The position numbers were made by a program, and so were the translations under genes. The notes below the pieces were generated by a model, which saw nothing but the letters and a program-made list of their open reading frames with translations, was not told where the DNA came from and did not search any database. Positions 1 to 6,965 of a DNA stretch of 20,064 bases are shown piece after piece; within the stretch, counting starts at the first letter, position 1; each line of letters opens with the position of its first letter. Source of the DNA: Candidatus Kapaibacterium sp. (lineage in GTDB: Bacteria; Bacteroidota; Ignavibacteria; Kapaibacteriales; UBA961); the NCBI GenBank assembly GCA_023259575.1, contig JALRHN010000018.1, positions 1-20,064 on the forward strand, in the 5' to 3' direction.

Positions 1-544
1 TCATTTCTATCAAATCTATGATTCCTGAAAAATCATCAGAGCTACCTACCGGTATATATAATGGTATCGGATTAGCATGCAATATTTCTCTTATTGATTC
101 TAGTGCTTTGTAAAAATCAGCACCAATGCGATCCATCTTATTTATATATACTATTCTAGGAACTTTAAATTGATCAGCTTGTCGCCAAACTGTCTCAGAT
201 TGAGGTTCTACTCCAGCTACTGCACAAAACACTGCAACCGCACCATCTAGAACTCTCAAAGATCTTTGAACTTCTGCTGTAAAATCAACATGTCCGGGCG
301 TATCTATAATATTTATCTGATGCCCTTGCCAATAGCAAGTAGTTGCAGCCGATGTTATTGTGATTCCTCTCTCTCTTTCTTGGTCCATATAATCCATAAA
401 AGCAGTGCCTTCATGAACTTCCCCCATTTTATGAAGGGAACCTGTATAGAAAAGAATACGCTCGGTAGTTGTTGTTTTGCCAGCATCAATATGAGCTATA
501 ATGCCTATATTTCTATATTTTTCCAGCTCTATTGTGCGCGACAT
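1..544 (-). CDS. fusA: Elongation factor G, second copy (N-terminal part, runs off the window)
   Basis: Only the first 181 residues are present; the C-terminus lies beyond the left edge. The product is a translational GTPase acting on the ribosome in translocation and, for some paralogues, in recycling. Visible GTPase motifs are the P-loop AHIDAGKTT (residues 17-25), RGITI in switch I, DTPGH, and NKMD. The start is the ATG at 544, giving MSRTIELEKYRNIG, 46 bp after the stop of rpsG, so it is probably the third gene of an rpsL-rpsG-fusA transcript. No clear Shine-Dalgarno is visible. It differs clearly from the EF-G at 1577-3673 (AHIDAGKTT versus AHIDSGKTT; MGEVHEG versus IEEVKGKSGVG). Some features, such as TAEV after the DTPGHVDF motif and YINKMDRIGADF, recall the spdEFG2 recycling type, but this is from memory and ordinary EF-G (EFG I) is equally possible without the rest of the gene. 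Confidence 0.95.
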   Translation of the reverse strand, partial: MSRTIELEKYRNIGIIAHIDAGKTTTTERILFYTGSLHKMGEVHEGTAFMDYMDQERERGITITSAATTCYWQGHQINIIDTPGHVDFTAEVQRSLRVLDGAVAVFCAVAGVEPQSETVWRQADQFKVPRIVYINKMDRIGADFYKALESIREILHANPIPLYIPVGSSDDFSGIIDLIEM

Positions 545-590
545 AGTTTACAGCGCTACCAGGGTTAAATTGACAAAGAACAAAAATTTC

Positions 591-1058
591 TTACCACTTA
601 AAATGTGCAAATGCCTTATTAGCTTCTGCCATTCTATGCACATCATCACGCTTTTTCACTGAACTTCCTTCGCCATTAGCAGCTGCTAATAATTCAGAAG
701 CTAGTTTTTGAGCCATTGTTTTATCACGACGCTCTGAAGCATATTGCTTTAACCAACGAATTGCTAATGCAAAACGGCGATCTTCCCTAACTTCAACAGG
801 TACTTGATATGTAGCACCACCAACACGACGTGAACGAACTTCTATAGCAGGAGAAACATTACCTAAAGCTTTGCGGAAAATCTCGACAGGATCTGTCTTT
901 GATTTCTGCTCTACTATATCAAAAGCATTGTAAACTAAATTGCGAGCAGTGTTCTTTTTACCTTGAATCATCACTTTATTAATGAATCTAGATACCATCA
1001 CATCGTTAAAACGTGAATCAGGCACTGCATATCGTTTTTCTGCTCTTTTCTTTCTCAT
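591..1058 (-). CDS. rpsG: 30S ribosomal protein S7
   Basis: A 155-residue protein, full length for S7 (about 156). It binds the 3' major domain of 16S rRNA in the head of the small subunit and nucleates its assembly. Family hallmarks are the basic N-terminus MRKKRAEKR, the segment FINKVMIQGKK, the RRVGGATYQVPVEV stretch and the RWLKQYASER block. The ATG start at 1058 is preceded by a purine-rich stretch rather than a defined Shine-Dalgarno. It follows rpsL by 31 bp, the usual str-operon order. In Escherichia coli S7 represses translation of this operon; I see nothing here that shows or excludes that. Confidence 0.98.
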   Translation of the reverse strand: MRKKRAEKRYAVPDSRFNDVMVSRFINKVMIQGKKNTARNLVYNAFDIVEQKSKTDPVEIFRKALGNVSPAIEVRSRRVGGATYQVPVEVREDRRFALAIRWLKQYASERRDKTMAQKLASELLAAANGEGSSVKKRDDVHRMAEANKAFAHFKW

Positions 1059-1089
1059 ACTCTATCTCTTTTTCTCTTCTTTTCTTAAA

Positions 1090-1482
1090 TTATTTTTTCT
1101 TAGCTGTTGCAGCTTTTACTCGCTTTGCACCATACTTAGAACGTGCCTGCTTGCGATCTTTAACACCTTGAGTATCCGCTGCACCACGAACGATGTGATA
1201 ACGAACACCTGGTAAATCTTTAACACGTCCACCACGAATCAATACAATTGAGTGCTCCTGAAGATTATGACCTTCACCCGGAATATATGCAATCACTTCA
1301 AATTGATTTGTTAAACGAACCTTCGCTACTTTACGTAATGCTGAATTCGGTTTTTTTGGTGTAGTCGTATATACACGAGTACAGACCCCACGTCTTTGGG
1401 GGCAACTTGCAAGAGCTGGAGACTTGCTTTTCTCTACCAGCTTCTGGCGTCCTTTACGAACAAGTTGACTAATTGTAGGCAC
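1090..1482 (-). CDS. rpsL: 30S ribosomal protein S12
   Basis: A 130-residue protein that sits at the decoding centre and contributes to tRNA selection. The start is GTG at 1482, giving MPTISQLVRKGR; a purine stretch with AGGA stands about 8 bases upstream, one of the better ribosome-binding sites in the window. The core motifs PKKPNSALRK and GEGHNLQEH are intact. Lys43 and Lys88, the usual sites of streptomycin-resistance substitutions, are both the wild-type residue, and Asp89, the RimO methylthiolation site known in E. coli, is present. It lies 94 bp downstream of the EF-G1-like gene and has its own promoter in that gap, so it need not depend on the upstream gene. Confidence 0.98.
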   Translation of the reverse strand: MPTISQLVRKGRQKLVEKSKSPALASCPQRRGVCTRVYTTTPKKPNSALRKVAKVRLTNQFEVIAYIPGEGHNLQEHSIVLIRGGRVKDLPGVRYHIVRGAADTQGVKDRKQARSKYGAKRVKAATAKKK

Positions 1483-1518
1483 TTAATTTTCCTGTATATA
1501 TCTCGTTTTACTTTTTTG

Positions 1519-1531
1519 CTGTCGTTGACAG
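1519..1531 (-). other. Small hairpin in the rpsL leader
   Basis: CTGTC and GACAG form a perfect 5-bp stem around a 3-base loop near the predicted 5' end of the rpsL-rpsG-fusA transcript. It may stabilise the leader or be chance; no known regulator site was recognised. Confidence 0.3.
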
Positions 1532-1537
1532 AGCTTG

Positions 1538-1569
1538 CAAAACTAAGAAAAAAGTTATTCACATCCAAA
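1538..1569 (-). promoter_or_regulatory. Bacteroidota-type promoter for rpsL-rpsG-fusA
   Basis: On the minus strand a TTTG (1569-1566) is followed after 20 bases by TAGTTTTG (1545-1538). This fits the -33 TTTG / -7 TAnnTTTG pattern established for Bacteroidota housekeeping sigma factors. It lies just after the stop of the upstream EF-G gene and predicts a leader of roughly 50 bases before the rpsL GTG. The spacer contains an exact DnaA-box match (1555-1563). Confidence 0.65.
1555..1563 (+). promoter_or_regulatory. DnaA box inside the rpsL promoter spacer
   Basis: TTATTCACA matches the DnaA consensus TTATNCACA exactly. It lies between the -33 and -7 elements of the predicted rpsL promoter, where bound DnaA would be expected to block RNA polymerase. 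It shares the extended form TTRTYCACATC with the two sites at 3824 and 3904. DnaA binding is inferred, not shown. Confidence 0.45.
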
Positions 1570-1576
1570 ATATATT

Positions 1577-3673
1577 TTAATTTCTTCCTTCAGCACGCTT
1601 AGCTTGATATGCTTTTACCATTTCTTCTTGTACATTTTTAGGTACTGGAGCATATCTTAAGAATTCCATTGAGAATTCCCCTTTGCCTTGAGTTACTGAA
1701 CGAATATCGGTAGAATACCCGAACATTTCGCTTAGCGGAACTTCAGATTCTACAACAACATACCCTGCGTCCATTGTAGTACCAACAATAACACCGCGTC
1801 TTTGATTGATTTGGCCGATACATACGCCTTGGAATTCTTCAGGGACACTTACTTCCAATTTCATAATTGGTTCTAGAATGATTGGTTTAGCTTTCATATA
1901 TGCTTCACGGAAAGCAGATATTGAAGCTACTTTAAATGCCATTTCTGAAGAGTCAACAGGGTGATCAGCACCATCATTAATCGTTACACGAACGCCAACA
2001 ACTGGTTGACCAATCAATGAACCTTCACGAATTACTTCGCGGAATCCTTTGTCACAAGCTGGAATAAATTCTCTTGGAATTACACCACCTACAATATCAT
2101 CTACGAATTCATAATTTTCAATTGCATCTGTTGGCAATGGTTCGATAAATCCACCTACTCTAGCAAATTGTCCAGAGCCACCAGTTTGTTTTTTGTGAGT
2201 ATAATTGAAATCTGCTCTTTGTGTCATTGCTTCACGGAATGCCACTTTAGGACGTCCAACATTTACTTCACAATTATATTCACGCTTAATTCTTTCTATA
2301 TAAATTTCAAGGTGAAGCTCGCCCATTCCTTTGATAATTGTTTCGCCACTTTCTTCATCGCGGTATACTTGGAATGTTGGATCTTCTTTTGTAAAACGGT
2401 TTAGCGCTTTTGAAAAATTTACTTGACCAGATTTTTCTTTTGGGCTAACTGCCAATTCGATAACTGGTTCTGGAACAAACATAGATGTCATTGTAACATT
2501 TACGCTTCCATCAGTAAATGTATCACCGCTTGCGCAATCGATACCAAATAATGCAACTATTTGTCCTGGACCAACCTCTTCGATATCATGCATTTGATCT
2601 GCATGCATCCTTACAAGTCTAGGAACTTTAACGCGCTTACCATTAGACATATTAGTGATCATATCACCTTTTTTAATGCCACCTTGATATACACGCATAT
2701 ATGTTAACTGACCAAATCTTCCATCTTCTAATTTGAAAGCAAGGCCTACAAATGGTTTGTTGATATCTGAATCTAATTCTACTTTCGCTTCATTATTATT
2801 TTGATCTAAACCTTCATTCTTAATTTCAGAAGGTGAAGGTAAAAAATATCCTACTGCATCTAATAATGTTTGAATACCTTTGTTTTTCTTAGCAGACCCA
2901 ACATATAAAGGTGTGATTTTTAGATTTATAGTTTCACGACGAATAACTGGCATTAAATCTTCTAATGTAACTGGTTCTTCCATAAGGAATTTTTCTGCAA
3001 TTACATCATCATAATCAGCCATAGTTTCTACTAATTTGTGGCGACGCTGATTTGCTTCTTCTAAATATTGTGAAGGAATTTCTTCTTCACGAATATGCTC
3101 TCCATTATCACCATCAAAATATACTGCTTTCATCTTTAATAAATCTACAACACCTTCAAAACGATCTTCCAATCCCATGGCAAATGTCATGATTACTGGA
3201 CGATGATGAAGTTTTTCTGCTAATTGCTCTGCAACTCTGTCAGGATTTGAACCAGAACGATCTATTTTATTGATAAATGCAAGTCTTGGAACATTATATC
3301 GACGCATTTGGCGGTCTACTGTAATTGATTGGCTTTGTACACCAGCTACGCCGCAAAGAACCAATACAGCACCATCTAATACTCTTAATGCACGCTCTAC
3401 TTCTACAGTAAAATCAACGTGGCCTGGAGTATCAATAAGATTAACTTCAAAATCCTTCCATGTACAATATGTTGCTGCAGATTGAATCGTAATACCTTTC
3501 TCTCTTTCAAGATCCATAGAGTCCATCGTGGCTCCAACACCAGACTTACCCTTTACTTCTTCAATCTTGTGGATTTTACCAGTATAAAATAAAATTCTTT
3601 CGCTTAATGTGGTTTTGCCCGAATCAATATGGGCTGAAATACCAATATTTCGTACTTTTAAGATTTCTGACAT
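1577..3673 (-). CDS. fusA: Elongation factor G of the mtEFG1/spdEFG1 type
   Basis: A 698-residue translational GTPase, full length. GTPase motifs are AHIDSGKTT (14-22), GITIQ (60-64), DTPGH (81-85), NKID (135-138) and GSAKKNKG near residue 260; the domain IV segment KKQTGGSGQFA is present. The signature residues Ser in the P-loop, VKGKSGVGATMDSMDLER after it, WKDFEVNLIDTPGH and DRQMRRYNVP closely follow the mitochondrial EF-G1 (GFM1) pattern and its bacterial sister group spdEFG1, described from spirochaetes, planctomycetes and delta-proteobacteria. Members studied in Borrelia act in translocation while a partner EF-G handles recycling; transfer of that role here is inference. The ATG start at 3673 has only a weak AGG upstream. 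It precedes rpsL and has its own promoter at 3761-3791, an unusual position, since the classical str order puts EF-G after S7. Confidence 0.95.
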   Translation of the reverse strand: MSEILKVRNIGISAHIDSGKTTLSERILFYTGKIHKIEEVKGKSGVGATMDSMDLEREKGITIQSAATYCTWKDFEVNLIDTPGHVDFTVEVERALRVLDGAVLVLCGVAGVQSQSITVDRQMRRYNVPRLAFINKIDRSGSNPDRVAEQLAEKLHHRPVIMTFAMGLEDRFEGVVDLLKMKAVYFDGDNGEHIREEEIPSQYLEEANQRRHKLVETMADYDDVIAEKFLMEEPVTLEDLMPVIRRETINLKITPLYVGSAKKNKGIQTLLDAVGYFLPSPSEIKNEGLDQNNNEAKVELDSDINKPFVGLAFKLEDGRFGQLTYMRVYQGGIKKGDMITNMSNGKRVKVPRLVRMHADQMHDIEEVGPGQIVALFGIDCASGDTFTDGSVNVTMTSMFVPEPVIELAVSPKEKSGQVNFSKALNRFTKEDPTFQVYRDEESGETIIKGMGELHLEIYIERIKREYNCEVNVGRPKVAFREAMTQRADFNYTHKKQTGGSGQFARVGGFIEPLPTDAIENYEFVDDIVGGVIPREFIPACDKGFREVIREGSLIGQPVVGVRVTINDGADHPVDSSEMAFKVASISAFREAYMKAKPIILEPIMKLEVSVPEEFQGVCIGQINQRRGVIVGTTMDAGYVVVESEVPLSEMFGYSTDIRSVTQGKGEFSMEFLRYAPVPKNVQEEMVKAYQAKRAEGRN

Positions 3674-3723
3674 TGTTGTCTTAACCTAATGCATGTAAAA
3701 AGTTACTATTATCTAATGTTATT

Positions 3724-3755
3724 TTCACTTCTTAAGGCTTACCCGTGAAAGTGAA
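3724..3755 (-). other. Inverted repeat at the 5' end of the EF-G1-like mRNA
   Basis: TTCACTT (3724-3730) and AAGTGAA (3749-3755) are complementary across an 18-base loop. Given the promoter at 3761-3791, the stem would lie at or very near the 5' end of the transcript, about 50 bases before the start codon. A stabilising 5' hairpin or a regulator site is possible; neither is shown. Confidence 0.35.
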
Positions 3756-3760
3756 GACCA

Positions 3761-3791
3761 CAAATTTAGAATATAGATAGTATAAAACAAA
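3761..3791 (-). promoter_or_regulatory. Bacteroidota-type promoter for the EF-G1-like gene
   Basis: TTTG (3791-3788) and TAAATTTG (3768-3761) on the minus strand are separated by 19 bases, an exact fit to the TTTG / TAnnTTTG pattern. It predicts a leader of about 80 bases. An exact DnaA box lies 33 bases upstream. Confidence 0.65.
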
Positions 3792-3823
3792 ATTAAATCT
3801 TGATAAATCAAAATTTTACAGAG

Positions 3824-3832
3824 TTATCCACA
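3824..3832 (+). promoter_or_regulatory. DnaA box, exact consensus
   Basis: TTATCCACA is the strongest form of the DnaA-box consensus. It sits in the AT-rich gap between the EF-G1-like gene and the metalloprotease, beside a run of nearly pure A/T at 3781-3819, and upstream of the EF-G1 promoter. Confidence 0.5.
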
Positions 3833-3892
3833 TCTATTCATTTGCTTATCTTCTTACTTTAACAATAGTTAAGTATGTTATTATTAGCAAAG

Positions 3893-3912
3893 TGTTAATA
3901 AGATGTGGACAA
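3893..3912 (-). promoter_or_regulatory. Two near-consensus DnaA boxes in tandem
   Basis: On the minus strand TTGTCCACA (3912-3904) and TTATTAACA (3901-3893) each differ from TTATNCACA at one base. The first continues as TTGTCCACATCTTATT and is inverted relative to the exact box at 3824. Together they make a small cluster of possible DnaA sites within 90 bp. Confidence 0.35.
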
Positions 3913-3929
3913 GTGAAATAGAGAGATTT

Positions 3930-5597
3930 TTATTTTACTAGAAATTTTCCATGAATTGTTTTCCCTTTATGCTCTACTGTGAAGATATATACTCCCCTTT
4001 CTAATGTATCAGCCTGCAGATATTTGATTACCAGCGTATTATATCCTGGATTTGCTTTATTTTTTGGGTCTATTTCAATCAAAAGATTATCAGAATATAT
4101 CAATTTACCAGTAGTAGTATATATGGTTAGCAATGCCATTTCACCTTCATTTACCATAGCGGGAAGTGGAAACATCAATTCTTGAGTTTGATGTAAGATA
4201 TATGGATTGGGATATACCACTTGATTAGGTTTAACTGCAATTCCTTTACTAAGTACTGCATTGGAGCAATTTTGCATTCCTTTGGTATCAAAATTCCAAT
4301 AATATCCTGTGGAACTTATTGGATTTTGTGTGATTTGTTTAGAAACTGAAAAAACTAATGAATTTTGATTTGTGGATAGATTGTAAAATGGATTTGGTGA
4401 TACAATTGAGCACATAAAATCTGCTGTATCTGCAATGGTCTGATTATTAGGCAATACACAAGTAAACAATCTAAATTCATAAGGATAGATAGATTGTGAA
4501 AACAGTAATGATGGATTTGCAGAATCAGTAATTGCTTTCATTTCAGGTAAATCTTCTGCATCCATAAATTTGTTAGCGTCAGATATTCCATATGATTTTG
4601 AACCAGTATGATACATCCATTGAGACAGTTCACACCAAATATCATTAAGTGAACTACTTTTAGTATTTAATGAAAGTTCTAAAGCCCTAAAAGGTAAATC
4701 CCCTTTTCCTATATTATCCCACATTTCTTTAGAAGCAGATATTCCAAATTTGTGATGAAGAAATTCAAAGAAAATACCCCAACCATAGCCAGTATATATG
4801 TCACTGGAGCCTCTTCTCCCAAATCTATATTCTTGTGGATTTGTAAACAATGATTTTGCATAGTATATATAGTCTTTTACAGCCGGATATTGTAAATATT
4901 CCATCCAAGTACTATACATCTCATATATTGCTAAATCAAAACCTTTATCATTAACTCCATAACATCCAAATTGAATTGCATGATGAAATTCATGTGCTGC
5001 GGTAATTTTTAAAGCATCAATACCAGAGGTATTATAAATTTTGTTACCATTAGCACCTAAGCCATAATTATTATCAATTGATATGAAAGAAGTTGCTTTT
5101 GGCTGGCTATTTGTACTTGCTACCCTTGTTTCTTGTTCAGTTAAACCATAATATCCCATTTCTTTCATATTCCGCACATAAATATCATATGCTTCAGATC
5201 CACCACCATTTTGATCACTTGGTGGGGCAGGATATCCCAAAGTATTAACTTCATAAGAATATACTTCATCAAAATAGTAGCAAACAGAATCAATATAATC
5301 AGGTATGGAATTATGATTTTTATCCGTAGAGTCTACTCGATCATTTCCATATTTGGTATAATGGATAAGAAATTTTCCACTAGGTGAGACGATTGTGTTC
5401 TCTTCTGGACTTATAACTGGCCTGCTAGCCAGTATTGATTCCCCTTTAGCCCATATAGCCTGAAAATCTTTGTATGAAGCTGATTCAAATGTTCCACATT
5501 TATGTTCTTGAGCATTACTATATGTACATGAACACATAATAATAGATATAAGAACACCTATACAGTGATATTTGATTGAAGATGTACTTGTTTTCAT
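3930..5597 (-). CDS. Secreted MXAN_6640-type zinc metalloprotease with T9SS sorting domain
   Basis: A 555-residue exported protein. Residues 1-30 form a signal peptide ending in SNAQ; the Cys residues near 22-24 do not make a good lipobox. A Ca-binding-like segment DKNHNSIPDYID lies near 92-103. The zinc motif HEFHH is at 202-206, with Glu226 in YEMYSTWME as the probable third ligand. This arrangement matches the MXAN_6640 family of putative metalloproteases, whose substrates I do not know. The C-terminal 90 or so residues (PNPYILHQT through GVYIFTVEHKGKTIHGKFLVK in outline) look like a type A T9SS sorting domain, so the protein should cross the outer membrane and be surface-attached or released. 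The ATG at 5597 lies 17 bp after the stop of the small FN3 gene, suggesting co-transcription. No terminator hairpin is visible downstream. Confidence 0.85.
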   Translation of the reverse strand: MKTSTSSIKYHCIGVLISIIMCSCTYSNAQEHKCGTFESASYKDFQAIWAKGESILASRPVISPEENTIVSPSGKFLIHYTKYGNDRVDSTDKNHNSIPDYIDSVCYYFDEVYSYEVNTLGYPAPPSDQNGGGSEAYDIYVRNMKEMGYYGLTEQETRVASTNSQPKATSFISIDNNYGLGANGNKIYNTSGIDALKITAAHEFHHAIQFGCYGVNDKGFDLAIYEMYSTWMEYLQYPAVKDYIYYAKSLFTNPQEYRFGRRGSSDIYTGYGWGIFFEFLHHKFGISASKEMWDNIGKGDLPFRALELSLNTKSSSLNDIWCELSQWMYHTGSKSYGISDANKFMDAEDLPEMKAITDSANPSLLFSQSIYPYEFRLFTCVLPNNQTIADTADFMCSIVSPNPFYNLSTNQNSLVFSVSKQITQNPISSTGYYWNFDTKGMQNCSNAVLSKGIAVKPNQVVYPNPYILHQTQELMFPLPAMVNEGEMALLTIYTTTGKLIYSDNLLIEIDPKNKANPGYNTLVIKYLQADTLERGVYIFTVEHKGKTIHGKFLVK

Positions 5598-5614
5598 TTA
5601 GAAAGTATATAAAA

Positions 5615-6031
5615 TCATCTAAACATTTCTTTTATCATACCCCAAGTGCGACGTATTCCACTGATACTATGCGCAACACTTACTGAATTTGAAACTGATG
5701 AAGAATTATCATATCCTATTGCCCTTAATCTATAAGAATACACATTCCCAACAATTTGCTGTTTATCACCTTTCATTAATGCATCTTCATCTACAAAACG
5801 ATAAGAATACATTTGTCCACGAGCATCAATTGTAGCTATATTACGATATAATTGATCCCCAGATGCACGTTCTACTTCATAATGATGAATACCTTTTTCT
5901 GCTGAAGCACGCCATTCTATAATAATAACCTTACCATCAGACTTAGCAGTTAAGTATTCTAATGCTGTTTCTGCAGCATATGCCGTATACATTATACAGC
6001 ACGACAATATGATATAAAGAAGATTTTTCAT
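5615..6031 (-). CDS. Small exported fibronectin type III-like protein
   Basis: A 138-residue protein when started at the ATG at 6031 (MKNLLYIILSCC); a TTG three codons further upstream is possible but gives a worse signal peptide and would overlap the promoter. Residues 1-22 are a signal peptide ending around AYAAE. The rest reads as one fibronectin III-like beta-sandwich: the strand VIIIEWRASAEKGIHHYEVERAS is followed by YSYRLRAIGYDN and a Ser/Val-rich strand. The C-terminus ends in a basic, possibly amphipathic tail RRTWGMIKEMFR instead of a sorting domain. It precedes the metalloprotease by 17 bp, so a partner, substrate or anchoring role for that enzyme is plausible but unproven. Confidence 0.75.
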   Translation of the reverse strand: MKNLLYIILSCCIMYTAYAAETALEYLTAKSDGKVIIIEWRASAEKGIHHYEVERASGDQLYRNIATIDARGQMYSYRFVDEDALMKGDKQQIVGNVYSYRLRAIGYDNSSSVSNSVSVAHSISGIRRTWGMIKEMFR

Positions 6032-6037
6032 TGCGCA

Positions 6038-6069
6038 CAAACTTAGTGTAAGAATATATTCAACACAAG
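6038..6069 (-). promoter_or_regulatory. Candidate promoter for the FN3-metalloprotease pair
   Basis: CTTG (6069-6066) and TAAGTTTG (6045-6038) on the minus strand are 20 bases apart. The -7 element is exact and the -33 has one mismatch. The -7 element ends 6 bases before the ATG at 6031, so transcription would start almost at the start codon. Confidence 0.45.
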
Positions 6070-6096
6070 TAAAAAAACATATACTGCTGTTTCTTG

Positions 6097-6843
6097 TTAT
6101 TTAATTCCTCTAAAAGAATCCCACTTTTTCTCTATGGATTCTGGTCCTTTACACCATATAGTATAAGAATCAAGATTTTGTTTATGAATATCATTGGTTA
6201 ACATATCCATTTGATTTGTAAGCATTTCTGTAAAATAGGATGTCCATTCAGATGATTTCTCTTTATGTTCCCAATGCAATAATTCTGGTTTTCCTACACT
6301 AATATAACTTTCCGGTTTTTGCTCTTGTAAAAAGTCATAACGAATAGCAATAGGGGCAAAGTAAGCTGTTTTCAATAATTTTAATAGTGTTGCTTGGCCA
6401 GAAAACAAAGAAATTGGTCGTATATCTTGATGAACTAATTCTCCTTGAGGAAAAATCCATAAGGTTTTATTAGAATTTTGCAATAAATCAGCGGCATAAT
6501 GTAAGCTTTGTAATGCAGATTTGGCGTTTTGTCTATGAACAGAGAACATACCAACTTTTGTAAAAAACATATACTTTTTTAACTGTTTTTCTTCCATCAT
6601 ACCATAAGATTCTAAATGCAGATATGAATTAGATAATGCTATAGCAATGGCAGCATCCCACCAGCCACCATGTGAACTATATAAGATTAATGGAATTTCG
6701 GAATTAATACTAGAATTTGACATCCATTGTGAAAGATATTCTTGACCCGATATTCCACATTGAAAGAATTGGTTTTTCACAGATCTAAAAAAATATTTTC
6801 CTAAAATGGATCGCCATAAGGCTGATGGTTTTGCTTTTATCAT
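6097..6843 (-). CDS. PlsC-like 1-acyl-glycerophosphate acyltransferase family protein
   Basis: A 248-residue protein of the lysophospholipid acyltransferase superfamily, which transfers acyl chains from acyl-CoA or acyl-ACP to glycerol phosphates or other hydroxyl acceptors at the membrane. The HX4D motif is SSHGGWWDAA (His58, Asp63); motif II is around SVHRQNAKSA (Arg104); motif III is IFPQGE (130-135), where the usual FPEGT has Gln in place of the first acidic residue. The WWD form and the divergent motif III resemble acyltransferases seen near carotenoid or glycolipid genes rather than housekeeping PlsC, so the acceptor is uncertain. The ATG start at 6843 is clear. The divergent lipoprotein gene begins 122 bp away and the FN3 gene follows after 65 bp with its own candidate promoter. 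Confidence 0.8.
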   Translation of the reverse strand: MIKAKPSALWRSILGKYFFRSVKNQFFQCGISGQEYLSQWMSNSSINSEIPLILYSSHGGWWDAAIAIALSNSYLHLESYGMMEEKQLKKYMFFTKVGMFSVHRQNAKSALQSLHYAADLLQNSNKTLWIFPQGELVHQDIRPISLFSGQATLLKLLKTAYFAPIAIRYDFLQEQKPESYISVGKPELLHWEHKEKSSEWTSYFTEMLTNQMDMLTNDIHKQNLDSYTIWCKGPESIEKKWDSFRGIK

Positions 6844-6965
6844 AACTTGTAGAAATACCTAAAATTCTGTCTGCCTTTTTTACTAAATTAACATTCAAAT
6901 ATGCATTGTCATCTATGTATTCGGATTTGTTCTACCTATTCCTTTTCTTTTGAAGTGATTTTTCA

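Noticed and set aside
266..568. Plus-strand open frame of 100 codons
   Set aside because: It is antisense to the EF-G gene at 1-544, whose protein matches a known family in full; the antisense product has no recognisable features.
3674..3929. Calling this gap the chromosomal origin outright
   Set aside because: Only one exact DnaA box, no dnaA, dnaN or gidA nearby, and the genes on both sides run on the same strand instead of diverging.
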